From positions 310,001 through 374,000 of the forward strand of contig NZ_CP160631.1 of NCBI RefSeq assembly GCF_040783975.1: a stretch of DNA of 64,000 nucleotides, given 5' to 3'. Below, piece by piece: positions 1 through 7,857 of the stretch. This stretch comes from Pantoea sp. Ep11b (lineage in GTDB: Bacteria; Pseudomonadota; Gammaproteobacteria; Enterobacterales; Enterobacteriaceae). Under the pieces are notes generated by a model, which was not told where the DNA came from, searched no databases, and was given only the letters and a program-made list of their open reading frames with translations. The stretch's first letter is position 1; every line of letters starts with the position of its first letter. Both the position numbers and the translations under genes were made by a program.

Positions 1-1
1 C

Positions 2-292
2 GACTGCCTGCGCCTCAATCCGGGTCGCCAGGAGGCCAGCTTTAACGATGTGACGCTGGAGCTTACCGGTACGGAGTTCACCCTGCTCTACCTGCTGGCA
101 CAGCATCTGGGCCAGGTGGTATCGCGTGAGCACCTGAGTCAGGAAGTGCTGGGCAAGCGCCTGACCCCTTTTGACCGCGCCATCGATATGCACATCTCCA
201 ATCTGCGTCGCAAACTGCCTGAGCGTCACGATGGTCATCCCTGGTTTAAAACCTTGCGGGGCCGCGGCTATCTGATGGTTTCAGCGTCATGA
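2..292 (+). CDS. cpxR: CpxR response regulator, C-terminal part (cut by window start)
   Basis: The reading frame is open from the first bases and encodes about 96 residues, the DNA-binding half of the envelope-stress response regulator CpxR. The receiver domain lies outside the window. The visible part is an OmpR/PhoB-type winged helix: the segment TGTEFTLLYLLAQHLGQVVS starts the domain, and the recognition-helix region with DMHISNLRRKL and the C-terminal wing GRGYLMV follow. It matches E. coli CpxR almost residue for residue. The stop codon overlaps the start of cpxA in an ATGA arrangement, so sensor and regulator are translationally coupled. When phosphorylated by CpxA, CpxR activates genes for periplasmic protein folding and degradation. 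Identification is very secure. Confidence 0.96.
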   Translation, partial: DCLRLNPGRQEASFNDVTLELTGTEFTLLYLLAQHLGQVVSREHLSQEVLGKRLTPFDRAIDMHISNLRRKLPERHDGHPWFKTLRGRGYLMVSAS

Positions 293-1668
293 TAGGAAGT
301 CTGACCACCCGTATCTTCGCCATCTTCTGGTTAACCCTGGCGCTGGTGCTGATGCTGGTGCTCATGGTGCCCAAGCTCGATTCACGACAGATGACCTCGC
401 TGCTGGAGAGTGAACAGCGGCAGGGCATCATGATCGAGCAGCATGTCGAAGCTGAGCTGTCGCAGGATCCCCCTAACGATCTGATGTGGTGGCGTCGTCT
501 GTTTCGGGCCGTGGAAAAGTGGGCACCGCCAGGTCAGCGGCTGCTGTTAGTGACCAGCGAAGGTCGGGTGATCGGTGCGCAGCATAATGAAATGCAGGTG
601 ATCCGTAACTTTATCGGCCAGTCTGACAATGCCGATCATCCGCAGAAAAAGAAGTATGGCCGTGTTGAGCTGGTAGGGCCTTTCGCCGTCCGGGATGGCG
701 AAGATAACTACCAGCTTTATATGATCCGCCCGGCCAACAGTTCTCAGCTCGATTTCGTCAATCTGCTGTTTGACCGTCCCCTTCTGCTGCTGATCGTTAC
801 CATGCTGATCAGCTCGCCGCTGCTGCTGTGGCTCGCCTGGAGCCTGGCGCGTCCGGCACGTAAGTTAAAATATGCGGCCGATGAGGTGGCCAGCGGGAAT
901 CTGCGCCAGCATCCAGAGCTGGAGTCGGGGCCTCAGGAGTTTCTGGCTGCGGGGTCGAGCTTTAACCAGATGGTGAGCGCGCTGGAGCGGATGATGACCG
1001 GTCAGCAACGGCTGTTATCCGACATCAGCCATGAACTTCGTACCCCGCTGACCCGCCTGCAGCTGGCGACCGCACTGCTGCGCCGGCGTCAGGGCGAAAG
1101 TAAAGAGCTGGGCCGCATCGAAATGGAAGCGCAGCGTCTCGATGGCATGATCAACGACCTGCTGGTGCTGTCGCGCACCCAGCATAAAAATGCGCTGGTC
1201 AGCGAGGCGATGAAGGCGAATCAGCTGTGGAATGGGGTGCTGGAAGATGCGCGCTTTGAAGCTGAGCAGATGGGTAAGAAGATGGATATCCCCTATCCGC
1301 CTGGCCCGTGGCCGCTTTATGGCAACCCGCATGCGCTGGAGAGTGCGCTGGAAAATATCGTGCGCAACGCGCTGCGTTATTCCCACTCGCACATCAGCGT
1401 CAGCTTCTCGGTCGATATTTCCGGCATCACGGTGCATGTGGATGATGACGGTCCTGGCGTCAGCCCGGAAGATCGTGAACAGATTTTCCGTCCCTTCTAC
1501 CGGACCGATGAAGCGCGCGACCGCGAGTCAGGCGGCACCGGTCTCGGCCTGGCGATCGTCGACACGGCCGTACAGCAGCATCGGGGCTGGGTAAAAGCCG
1601 ATGACAGCCCGCTGGGCGGCCTGCGTCTCACCCTCTGGCTGCCGCTCTACTCCTCCGGCCGCCAATAA
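289..1668 (+). CDS. cpxA: CpxA envelope-stress sensor histidine kinase
   Basis: A 459-residue inner-membrane sensor kinase (E. coli CpxA has 457). Membrane segments lie at about residues 8-28 and 164-187 and flank a periplasmic sensor domain. A HAMP linker follows (about 188-235), then the dimerisation and phosphotransfer helix with SDISHELRTPLTRLQL, where His248 is the phosphorylated residue. The ATP-binding domain shows the N box (ENIVRNALRYS), DDDGPGV and GGTGLGLAIV. CpxA phosphorylates CpxR when envelope proteins misfold and dephosphorylates it otherwise. The ATG overlaps the cpxR stop by four bases. Downstream lies trmL, not the neighbour seen in E. coli, so this is a synteny junction. 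Confidence 0.97.
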   Translation: MIGSLTTRIFAIFWLTLALVLMLVLMVPKLDSRQMTSLLESEQRQGIMIEQHVEAELSQDPPNDLMWWRRLFRAVEKWAPPGQRLLLVTSEGRVIGAQHNEMQVIRNFIGQSDNADHPQKKKYGRVELVGPFAVRDGEDNYQLYMIRPANSSQLDFVNLLFDRPLLLLIVTMLISSPLLLWLAWSLARPARKLKYAADEVASGNLRQHPELESGPQEFLAAGSSFNQMVSALERMMTGQQRLLSDISHELRTPLTRLQLATALLRRRQGESKELGRIEMEAQRLDGMINDLLVLSRTQHKNALVSEAMKANQLWNGVLEDARFEAEQMGKKMDIPYPPGPWPLYGNPHALESALENIVRNALRYSHSHISVSFSVDISGITVHVDDDGPGVSPEDREQIFRPFYRTDEARDRESGGTGLGLAIVDTAVQQHRGWVKADDSPLGGLRLTLWLPLYSSGRQ

Positions 1669-1681
1669 TTTGCTAAGCTTC

Positions 1682-1701
1682 GGCCCCTGTCATCGGGGGC
1701 C
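1682..1701. repeat. GC-rich hairpin over the trmL ribosome-binding site
   Basis: GGCCCC at 1682-1687 pairs with GGGGCC at 1696-1701. The G-run that must serve as the trmL Shine-Dalgarno sequence is in the right arm, ending two bases before the ATG. There is no T-run, so this is not a classical terminator. It could mute trmL translation. Confidence 0.5.
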
Positions 1702-1703
1702 TT

Positions 1704-2177
1704 ATGCTTAACATTGTCTTGTTTGAACCAGAAATTCCGCCGAATACCGGCAATATCATTCGTCTTTGCGCCAATACGGGCTTTCAGCTTCATCTGATCC
1801 AGCCGCTTGGCTTTGCGTGGGATGATAAACGCCTGCGCCGTGCGGGACTGGATTACCACGAATTTACCGCAATTAAATTTCACGCTGACTATCCGGCGTT
1901 TATCGCCTCCGAGTCACCGAAACGCCTGTTTGCGCTGACGACCAAAGGGACGCCTGCACACAGCGCTGTCGCGTATCAGGCGGGAGATTATCTGCTGTTC
2001 GGACCGGAGAGCCGCGGGCTTCCGGCGGCGATCCTGGCGGCGTTACCGGCAGAGCAGAAAATCCGGATCCCGATGAGAGCCGAAAGCCGCAGTATGAACC
2101 TGTCGAACGCCGTTTCGGTGGTGGTTTATGAAGCGTGGCGCCAGCTGGATTATGCGGGCGCGCTGATTAAAGACTAG
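1704..2177 (+). CDS. trmL: tRNA (cytidine/uridine-2'-O-)-methyltransferase TrmL
   Basis: A 157-residue SPOUT-class methyltransferase (YibK family). It methylates the ribose 2'-OH of the wobble nucleotide C34/U34 in the two tRNA-Leu isoacceptors, using S-adenosylmethionine. Family signatures are visible: [20 protein letters not shown] at residues 6-25, the loop GPESRGLP, and the knotted C-terminus with [20 protein letters not shown]. Length and sequence fit E. coli TrmL. The start ATG sits just behind a G-rich hairpin. The stop codon is shared with the convergent cysE stop in the palindrome CTAG. It lies 35 bp after cpxA, so read-through from cpxRA is possible. Confidence 0.96.
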   Translation: MLNIVLFEPEIPPNTGNIIRLCANTGFQLHLIQPLGFAWDDKRLRRAGLDYHEFTAIKFHADYPAFIASESPKRLFALTTKGTPAHSAVAYQAGDYLLFGPESRGLPAAILAALPAEQKIRIPMRAESRSMNLSNAVSVVVYEAWRQLDYAGALIKD

Positions 2178-2995
2178 ATGCCGTCGCCAAACTGAAAACC
2201 CGCCAGGCTGCCGTTGAAGTGCTGATCCATATCCATCGACGGCTTGTCGCTGCCGGGCTTGCCGACGATGCGTGCGGGCACGCCTGCTGCCGTGGTGTGC
2301 GGCGGTACAGGCTGTAGCACCACCGAACCGGCACCGATTTTTGCTCCTTTACCCACTTCAATATTCCCCAGAACTTTTGCACCGGCACCAATCATCACCC
2401 CCTCACGGATCTTCGGATGACGGTCGCCACTGGTTTTGCCGGTTCCGCCCAGCGTCACCGATTGCAGGATCGAAACGTCGTTCTCCACCACGGCCGTTTC
2501 ACCAATGACGATGCCGGTGGCATGGTCGAGCATGATGCCATGACCAATGCTGGCCGCCGGATGGATATCAACGGCAAAGGAGACAGAGATTTCATTCTGC
2601 AGATAGACCGCCAGGGCGCGGCGGCCTTCATTCCACAGCCAGTGACCAATGCGGTAGGCCTGCAGGGCGTGAAAACCTTTGAGATAGAGCAGAGGCGTAG
2701 AGTATTTATCCACCGCCGGGTCGCGCTGACGCACGGCCTGAATATCGTATGCTGCAGACAGGATCATTGATGGATCTTCGCGGTAAGCCTCTTCGACGAT
2801 CTCACGAATAGCGATGGCGGGCATTATCGGATTCGCCAGCTTATTGGCCAGCATATAACTCAGTGCACTGCCGAGATTTTCATGCTTAAGCAATGTCGCG
2901 TGAAAGAAGCTGGCCAGCATCGGCTCACAATCAGCCAGGGCGCGTGCTTCTGCTTTGATATTATTCCAGACCAGTTCTAACTCATCAGACGACAT
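2174..2995 (-). CDS. cysE: Serine O-acetyltransferase
   Basis: A 273-residue serine acetyltransferase, the first committed step of cysteine synthesis: it transfers acetyl from acetyl-CoA to L-serine, giving O-acetylserine. An N-terminal helical domain (about 1-135) precedes a left-handed beta-helix of hexapeptide repeats. The active-site stretch [11 protein letters not shown] carries the catalytic Asp/His pair. The C-terminal tail, where family members bind CoA or the feedback inhibitor cysteine, is full length. It is last in the yibN-grxC-secB-gpsA-cysE gene string but has a terminator-like hairpin immediately upstream, so it may be partly uncoupled. A good Shine-Dalgarno sequence (GGGAGAAAA) precedes the ATG. 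Confidence 0.97.
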   Translation of the reverse strand: MSSDELELVWNNIKAEARALADCEPMLASFFHATLLKHENLGSALSYMLANKLANPIMPAIAIREIVEEAYREDPSMILSAAYDIQAVRQRDPAVDKYSTPLLYLKGFHALQAYRIGHWLWNEGRRALAVYLQNEISVSFAVDIHPAASIGHGIMLDHATGIVIGETAVVENDVSILQSVTLGGTGKTSGDRHPKIREGVMIGAGAKVLGNIEVGKGAKIGAGSVVLQPVPPHTTAAGVPARIVGKPGSDKPSMDMDQHFNGSLAGFQFGDGI

Positions 2996-3011
2996 TGCTG
3001 TTTTCTCCCGA

Positions 3012-3035
3012 TAAAAAAAGCGCCTGAATGGCGCT
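3012..3035 (-). terminator. Intrinsic terminator-like hairpin between gpsA and cysE
   Basis: Read on the minus strand, AGCGCC and GGCGCT arms (3030-3035 and 3019-3024) enclose a five-base loop and are followed by a run of seven Ts. It lies between the gpsA stop and the cysE ribosome-binding site, so it would end or attenuate transcription before cysE. Confidence 0.75.
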
Positions 3036-3062
3036 GCAGGTGATGATGCTACGCGTCCTGCG

Positions 3063-4079
3063 TTAGCCTGTGCTGTTTTCGTCCTTCCTTGTTCGTCCCA
3101 GCAGGCTCAATGCTGCATCTCTCGCCGGTTTTTCGCAATACAGTACCTGATAAATCTGCTCAGTAATCGGCATTTCCACGCCCATACGCGCAGCCAACGC
3201 TTTGACTTCTTTCGTGTTTCTGTAGCCTTCTACAACTTGTCCGATAATGCGTTGTGCGCTATCGACATCCTCACCCTGGCCCAGCATCATGCCAAAACGA
3301 CGGTTGCGCGACTGGTTATCGGTGCAGGTCAGCACCAGATCGCCCAGGCCCGCCATCCCCATAAAGGTGGTGGGATCGGCACCTAACGCAGCGCCCAGAC
3401 GGCTCATTTCGGCCAGCCCACGGGTGATCAGTGCGGTACGCGCATTCGCGCCAAATCCAATCCCGTCGGACATCCCGGCGCCAATGGCAATCACGTTTTT
3501 TACCGCGCCGCCCAGCTGTACGCCGATGAAGTCGGGATTATTGTAGACGCGGAAACTTTTTCCGCAGTGCAGCTTCTGCTGCAGGTCGTCGGCAAACTGC
3601 GCATCTGTTGCCGCCAGCGCAATCGCGGTAGGCAGGCCAGCAGCCAGCTCTCTGGCAAAGGTGGGGCCAGAGATCACAGCCAGCGGGATGGCATCGCCCA
3701 CAATGTCGCGTGCCACATCCTGCAGCAGTCGTCCGGTCTCTTTTTCCAGCCCCTTGGTCGCCCAGACGATACGGGAGTCTGGTCGCAGATGCGGCTTGAT
3801 CTGCTGCAGCACATCGCCAAACACATGACTTGGCACCACGATCAACAGGTCGCGGCTGGCGGCAATGGCGCGGGTCAGGTCAGGTTCAGGGGAGAGATTG
3901 TCGGGGAAAGGAACATCGGGCAAAAAGGCCGTGTTGCAGCGGTCTGTCTGGAGTTGCGCAAGGTGCGAAGGATTATGTCCCCACAACTGTACCGGATTGC
4001 CGTTACGGGCCAGCGTAATCGCCAGAGCGGTGCCGTAGGAGCCGGCACCGATGACGCTAATCGAAGCGTGTGTGGTCAT
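3063..4079 (-). CDS. gpsA: Glycerol-3-phosphate dehydrogenase [NAD(P)+]
   Basis: A 338-residue biosynthetic glycerol-3-phosphate dehydrogenase. It reduces dihydroxyacetone phosphate to sn-glycerol-3-phosphate, the backbone precursor of phospholipids. The Rossmann motif [10 protein letters not shown] is at residues 11-20. The segment [16 protein letters not shown] and the catalytic lysine in [13 protein letters not shown] are both present, as is the C-terminal [13 protein letters not shown]. Length equals the family norm. Its start overlaps the secB stop by one base (TGATG), which indicates translational coupling. A terminator-like hairpin follows its stop. Confidence 0.97.
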   Translation of the reverse strand: MTTHASISVIGAGSYGTALAITLARNGNPVQLWGHNPSHLAQLQTDRCNTAFLPDVPFPDNLSPEPDLTRAIAASRDLLIVVPSHVFGDVLQQIKPHLRPDSRIVWATKGLEKETGRLLQDVARDIVGDAIPLAVISGPTFARELAAGLPTAIALAATDAQFADDLQQKLHCGKSFRVYNNPDFIGVQLGGAVKNVIAIGAGMSDGIGFGANARTALITRGLAEMSRLGAALGADPTTFMGMAGLGDLVLTCTDNQSRNRRFGMMLGQGEDVDSAQRIIGQVVEGYRNTKEVKALAARMGVEMPITEQIYQVLYCEKPARDAALSLLGRTRKDENSTG

Positions 4080-4549
4080 CAGGCATCCTGATGGTGTTCA
4101 GCACCTTCTTCACCTTGCTGCTGCTGCAGGTAGTTCATGAACAGCGCATCAAAGTTAACCGGTGCCAGGTTCAGCTGCGGGAAGGTACCTCGTGATACCA
4201 GGCTGGTAATACATTCGCGGGCATACGGGAACAGGATGTTCGGGCAGTAAGCGCCCAGGCAATGTGCCATCTGCGTTCCTTCAATACCGCTGATGGTGAA
4301 AATACCCGCCTGCTGTACTTCACACAGGAAAGCGGTCTCTTCGCCCACGTTAGCGGTTACAGTCACACGAAGGACGACTTCGTACACTTCGTCAGCCAGC
4401 TGAGAAGATGCAGTGTCCAGATCCAGTTTAACGTCCGGTTCCCACTCTTTCTGGAAAACCTGCGGGGCATTAGGCGCTTCAAAAGAGATATCTTTGGTGA
4501 AGACGCGCTGAATCTGGAATTGCATTTCGTTGGTGTTATGTTCTGACAT
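4079..4549 (-). CDS. secB: Protein-export chaperone SecB
   Basis: A 156-residue SecB, the homotetrameric cytosolic chaperone that keeps preproteins unfolded and hands them to SecA at the translocon. The sequence begins with [20 protein letters not shown]. It keeps the hallmark block [16 protein letters not shown] and the acidic C-terminal region, here ending in [10 protein letters not shown]; the extreme tail of SecB binds SecA zinc. It lies 38 bp downstream of grxC and is coupled to gpsA through a one-base overlap, the same order as in E. coli. Identification is certain. Confidence 0.97.
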   Translation of the reverse strand: MSEHNTNEMQFQIQRVFTKDISFEAPNAPQVFQKEWEPDVKLDLDTASSQLADEVYEVVLRVTVTANVGEETAFLCEVQQAGIFTISGIEGTQMAHCLGAYCPNILFPYARECITSLVSRGTFPQLNLAPVNFDALFMNYLQQQQGEEGAEHHQDA

Positions 4550-4587
4550 GTGACCAAATCCTATGTATGAGATTATCCGGCGTAAAA

Positions 4588-4842
4588 TTACGCCTGCAGT
4601 AGGGGATCTAAACCTTCGCGATTATCGAGCGCGAATAAGTCGTCGCAGCCGCCGATGTGCTGCGCATCAATAAAAATCTGAGGTACGGTGGTACGGCCGC
4701 TACGCTTAATCATCTCTTCGCGTTTCGCCATGTCGCCATCGATAGGGATCTCCTGAAACGCGACGCCTTTTTGCGTCAGCAGCGCCTTCGCCCGATGGCA
4801 GTAAGGACAGGTGGCCTTGGTATACATTTCAACGTTTGCCAT
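4588..4842 (-). CDS. grxC: Glutaredoxin 3
   Basis: An 84-residue dithiol glutaredoxin. The redox motif CPYC is at Cys12-Cys15. TVPQIF, including the cis-proline, and [10 protein letters not shown] form the glutathione site. It reduces protein disulfides and glutathione mixed disulfides in the cytoplasm, using glutathione. I place the start at 4842 rather than the longer in-frame option at 4914. The shorter form gives the standard [15 protein letters not shown] start and the usual family length, and AGAGGTG sits upstream at good spacing. The longer form would run into yibN. It sits between yibN (19 bp gap) and secB. Confidence 0.96.
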   Translation of the reverse strand: MANVEMYTKATCPYCHRAKALLTQKGVAFQEIPIDGDMAKREEMIKRSGRTTVPQIFIDAQHIGGCDDLFALDNREGLDPLLQA

Positions 4843-4861
4843 GCTCAGCACCTCTGTAGGA

Positions 4862-5293
4862 TTATTTGCCGCGAACCAGTGGCAGGTTTTCGCCGCTCCA
4901 GCCGCTGATACCATCTTTCAGCACTGAAACCTGGGTGAAGCCTGCCGCGCTCAGGTGGGCAGCAGGATCGGCAGCGCTCTGTCCGGTTGCACACACCACA
5001 ATTATGGGCTGTGCTTTGTGCTTTTCCAGTTCGCCCAGGTTGCCTTTTTTAATCTCAGCGGCAGCAATGTTCTGCGCGCCTGAAATATGCCCTCTGCGGA
5101 AATCGTCACGCGAACGCACGTCTACCACTACCGCGTCCTCTTTGTTAATCAGGCGGGTGGCTTCACCGCGGCTGATCGTTTTTACTTTAGAGAACATCCC
5201 TTTAACGGTAGTGACAATCACCATAACGAGTAAAACGACCCATGCGAGACTCAGGATGGGGTGATTGCTTGCAAACTGCATAATTTCTTGCAT
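4862..5293 (-). CDS. yibN: Membrane-anchored rhodanese-like protein YibN
   Basis: A 143-residue protein with one N-terminal membrane helix (about residues 11-30) and a C-terminal rhodanese domain. The loop VVCATGQSA carries the candidate active-site cysteine, and [18 protein letters not shown] is the typical N-terminal rhodanese block. Its substrate is not established; sulfur transfer is possible, and conserved linkage to secB has suggested a membrane role. It is the first gene of the minus-strand yibN-grxC-secB-gpsA-cysE string, with a promoter candidate upstream at 5343-5370. The family assignment is secure, the function is not. Confidence 0.93.
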   Translation of the reverse strand: MQEIMQFASNHPILSLAWVVLLVMVIVTTVKGMFSKVKTISRGEATRLINKEDAVVVDVRSRDDFRRGHISGAQNIAAAEIKKGNLGELEKHKAQPIIVVCATGQSAADPAAHLSAAGFTQVSVLKDGISGWSGENLPLVRGK

Positions 5294-5342
5294 GAGGGGT
5301 AACGACTCCAGACCGGGCTAATAAGCTAAAACAAGGGTTCTG

Positions 5343-5370
5343 AGTATACCTGCGCCACTTCGCATGTACA
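5343..5370 (-). promoter_or_regulatory. Candidate sigma-70 promoter for yibN-grxC-secB
   Basis: On the minus strand, TGTACA (5365-5370) and TATACT (5343-5348) are separated by 16 bp, about 50 bp upstream of the yibN start. The -10 box is strong and the -35 is moderate. Confidence 0.5.
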
Positions 5371-5545
5371 GATGCTATGCGGCCAGAGTATCGATTTGTG
5401 CTCCATTTTCCAAAAAAAGTGGCTGAATAGCAAAAATGGCGTAAGGCTTAATCCATGTCGTTGTGAATGTGGACATAACCGGAAAAGCAAATGCCCGTGG
5501 GGAGCACTGGTAAGCGGCGGTTCATCGTGGAATAATCATTGGCCT

Positions 5546-6847
5546 ATGAAGGGAAAAACAACCGTTTCGCACACAAGGACCCGTTCCAACGGCGATAACC
5601 TGCCGTTGTTCAGCCACCTGTCCAGCCTCTCCCTTAGCCTGCTTTGTGCGGGCGCACTGTTATTGCCTGCCGCAGCCCAAAGTGCGGAAGACAGCAAATC
5701 TCAGCTGCAATCCATCCAGCAAAACATTGCTGAGAAAGAGAAAAGCGTTAAAGCGCAGAAGGTGCAGCGCAGTAAACTGCTGGATCAGCTTCAGAGCCAG
5801 GAAAAAATCATCGCGCAGGCGAGTCGCCAGTTGCGTGACACCCGCAACAGCCTCTCCGCCCTGAATGACGAAATAAAGCAGCTTACCGCCTCTATTGCCC
5901 GCCTTGAGAAACAGCAAAGCCAGCAGGAAAACCTGCTGTCTGAGCAGCTTGATGCGGCTTTCCGTCAGGGCCAGCACAGCGGCGTGCAGCTTTTGCTGGG
6001 TGGCGAAGAGAGCCAGCGCAGCGAGCGCATTCTGGCTTATTTCGGCTATCTGAACGCGGCCCGTCAGAAAAGTATCGAATCGCTGCAAAAGACGCGTCAG
6101 GATTTAGATCAGCAACGCGCCGCGCTGGAGCAGAAGCAACAGCAGCAGAAAACCCTACTCGCCCAGCAGCAGAGTCAGCAACAGAAGCTGCAGCAGGCGA
6201 GCGACGCCCGTAAAAAGACCCTGACGTCGCTGGAAAGCGCGCTGGAAAAAGATCAGGCCGATCTGGTCGAGATGCGGCAGAACGAAAGCCGCCTGCAGGA
6301 CAAGATCGCGCGGGCGGAACGCGAGGCACGCGAACGTGCCGCCCGTGAAGCGCGTGAGGCGGAAAAAGTACGTCAGCGTCAGGCGCAGGCGAAAGCCAAA
6401 GGCTCCAGTTATCAGCCGACCCAGAGCGAACGCGAACTGGTGGCCCGCACCGGTGGACTGGGTCGCGCAGGCGGACAGGCGATGTGGCCTGTACGCGGTC
6501 GCATCGAACATCGCTTTGGCGAACAGCTGCAGGGTGAATTACGCTGGAAAGGTCTGGTGATCGATGCGCGCGAAGGCACCGAGGTCAGGGCGATTGCCGA
6601 CGGTCGTGTGCTGATGGCTGACTGGCTGCAGGGCTACGGTCTGGTCGTGGTGCTGGAGCACGGTAAAGGCGATATGAGTCTCTATGGCTACAACCAGAGT
6701 GCGCTGGTGAGCGTGGGTACGCAGGTGAAGGCAGGACAGCCTATCGCACTGGTGGGCACCAGTGGTGGCCGCGGTACCCCGTCGCTCTATTTTGAAATCC
6801 GACGTCAGGGACAGGCCGTCAATCCACTGCCGTGGTTAGGAAAATAG
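5546..6847 (+). CDS. envC: Murein hydrolase activator EnvC
   Basis: A 433-residue periplasmic divisome factor that activates the amidases AmiA and AmiB during daughter-cell separation, under FtsEX control. A long, basic N-terminus leads into a signal peptide (hydrophobic about 25-44, probable cleavage after AAAQSA). A long Gln/Lys-rich coiled coil (about 50-290) follows, then a C-terminal LytM/M23 domain (about 320-430). The LytM domain is degenerate: the HxH zinc ligand position reads YFEIR, as in E. coli EnvC, so it regulates rather than cuts. I chose the ATG at 5546. An in-frame ATG at 5372 would add an unrelated, cysteine-rich extension. In E. coli gpmM precedes envC, and here it is missing. 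Confidence 0.94.
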   Translation: MKGKTTVSHTRTRSNGDNLPLFSHLSSLSLSLLCAGALLLPAAAQSAEDSKSQLQSIQQNIAEKEKSVKAQKVQRSKLLDQLQSQEKIIAQASRQLRDTRNSLSALNDEIKQLTASIARLEKQQSQQENLLSEQLDAAFRQGQHSGVQLLLGGEESQRSERILAYFGYLNAARQKSIESLQKTRQDLDQQRAALEQKQQQQKTLLAQQQSQQQKLQQASDARKKTLTSLESALEKDQADLVEMRQNESRLQDKIARAEREARERAAREAREAEKVRQRQAQAKAKGSSYQPTQSERELVARTGGLGRAGGQAMWPVRGRIEHRFGEQLQGELRWKGLVIDAREGTEVRAIADGRVLMADWLQGYGLVVVLEHGKGDMSLYGYNQSALVSVGTQVKAGQPIALVGTSGGRGTPSLYFEIRRQGQAVNPLPWLGK

Positions 6848-6850
6848 GTT

Positions 6851-7753
6851 TTGCTGCAACGTCGAAAGATCTCCCTTCTGTTAAGTGCCCTGCTGTTCAG
6901 CTTCGCTGCGCAGGCGGGTAAACTGGCCATTGTCATCGATGATTTCGGCTATCGCCCTGCCGAAGAGAACAAAGTCCTGCAGATGCCGCAGGCCATTTCG
7001 GTGGCCGTGTTGCCCAACGCGCCTCATGCCCATGAGATGGCGACCCGCGCGCATCAGGGAGGGCATGAGGTCCTGATCCATCTGCCGATGGCGCCCCTGA
7101 GCAAACAGCCGCTGGAAAAAGATACGCTGATGCCGGAGATGAGCAGCGACGAGGTGGCCCGCATCATGCGTAATGCGGTGAACAACGTGCCTTATGCGGT
7201 CGGTCTGAACAACCATATGGGCAGCAGGATGACATCAAGCCTGTCCGGTATGCAGAAGGTGATGCAGGCGCTGAACCACTACAACCTCTACTTTCTGGAC
7301 AGCATGACCATTGCCAACAGCCAGGCCGTGCCGGCGGCTCAGGGCACCCAGGTCAGCGTGTTAAAACGCCGGGTCTTTCTTGATGACAGCCAGGACAGCA
7401 ATGCCATCCGCCAGCAGTTCAGCCGGGCGGTGAAGCTGGCGCAGCGCGACGGATACGCCATTGCCATTGGGCATCCTCACCCTGCCACCGTGCGGGTCCT
7501 GCAGCAGATGCTGCCCACCCTGCCAGCCGATATTACGCTGGTTCGCCCCAGCCAGCTGCTGAACGAGCCGCTTCACAGCGCGTCCCGGACACCGGTGGCA
7601 CTGGCCAAACCGGCGACACCTCGCTTCCAGCCTGCGGCGCTGTGTAAGCCGAAGCAGCCGCTGGCCCCAGTTCCGGCGACCCGCGCTCTGGCGGTCATCG
7701 GTGAGAGCCTGAACACCAGTCCGCTGTTTAAAACGCTGAAAAACCTGTTCTGA
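6851..7753 (+). CDS. yibQ: YibQ, divergent polysaccharide deacetylase family protein
   Basis: A 300-residue exported protein with a signal peptide ending near AAQA (about residue 22), directly followed by KLAIVIDDFGY. It belongs to the divergent polysaccharide deacetylase group (DUF610). IDDFGYR, HLPMAPL, GLNNHMGSRMT and IAIGHPHP mark the NodB-like barrel. The enzymatic activity is unproven. The C-terminal about 60 residues are proline/alanine-rich and low in conservation. The start is a TTG three bases after the envC stop, with TTAGGA upstream. No ATG gives a complete signal peptide. The gene forms a unit with envC and may act on peptidoglycan or envelope sugars. Confidence 0.9.
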   Translation: MLQRRKISLLLSALLFSFAAQAGKLAIVIDDFGYRPAEENKVLQMPQAISVAVLPNAPHAHEMATRAHQGGHEVLIHLPMAPLSKQPLEKDTLMPEMSSDEVARIMRNAVNNVPYAVGLNNHMGSRMTSSLSGMQKVMQALNHYNLYFLDSMTIANSQAVPAAQGTQVSVLKRRVFLDDSQDSNAIRQQFSRAVKLAQRDGYAIAIGHPHPATVRVLQQMLPTLPADITLVRPSQLLNEPLHSASRTPVALAKPATPRFQPAALCKPKQPLAPVPATRALAVIGESLNTSPLFKTLKNLF

Positions 7754-7761
7754 ATGTACTA

Positions 7762-7790
7762 TGAATGCTAAGTCTCAGGCTTAGCGTTCA
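7762..7790 (+). terminator. Hairpin after yibQ
   Basis: Arms at 7762-7772 and 7780-7790 form an 11-bp stem (one T-G pair) with a seven-base loop, nine bases after the yibQ stop. The T-run is poor, so termination would be weak or factor-assisted. Confidence 0.5.
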
Positions 7791-7814
7791 ATTATGCGCA
7801 GAAATTACTATAAT
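7787..7814 (+). promoter_or_regulatory. Candidate promoter for the accessory glycosyltransferase pair
   Basis: A perfect TATAAT at 7809-7814, with a weak -35 (TTCAAT, 7787-7792) 16 bp upstream, lies about 45 bp before the ATG at 7858. It suggests the pair is transcribed separately from envC-yibQ. Confidence 0.45.
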
Positions 7815-7857
7815 CCTGGGTCGGGCAATAACGGGCTGTGCGGGAACAGTGATAGGG

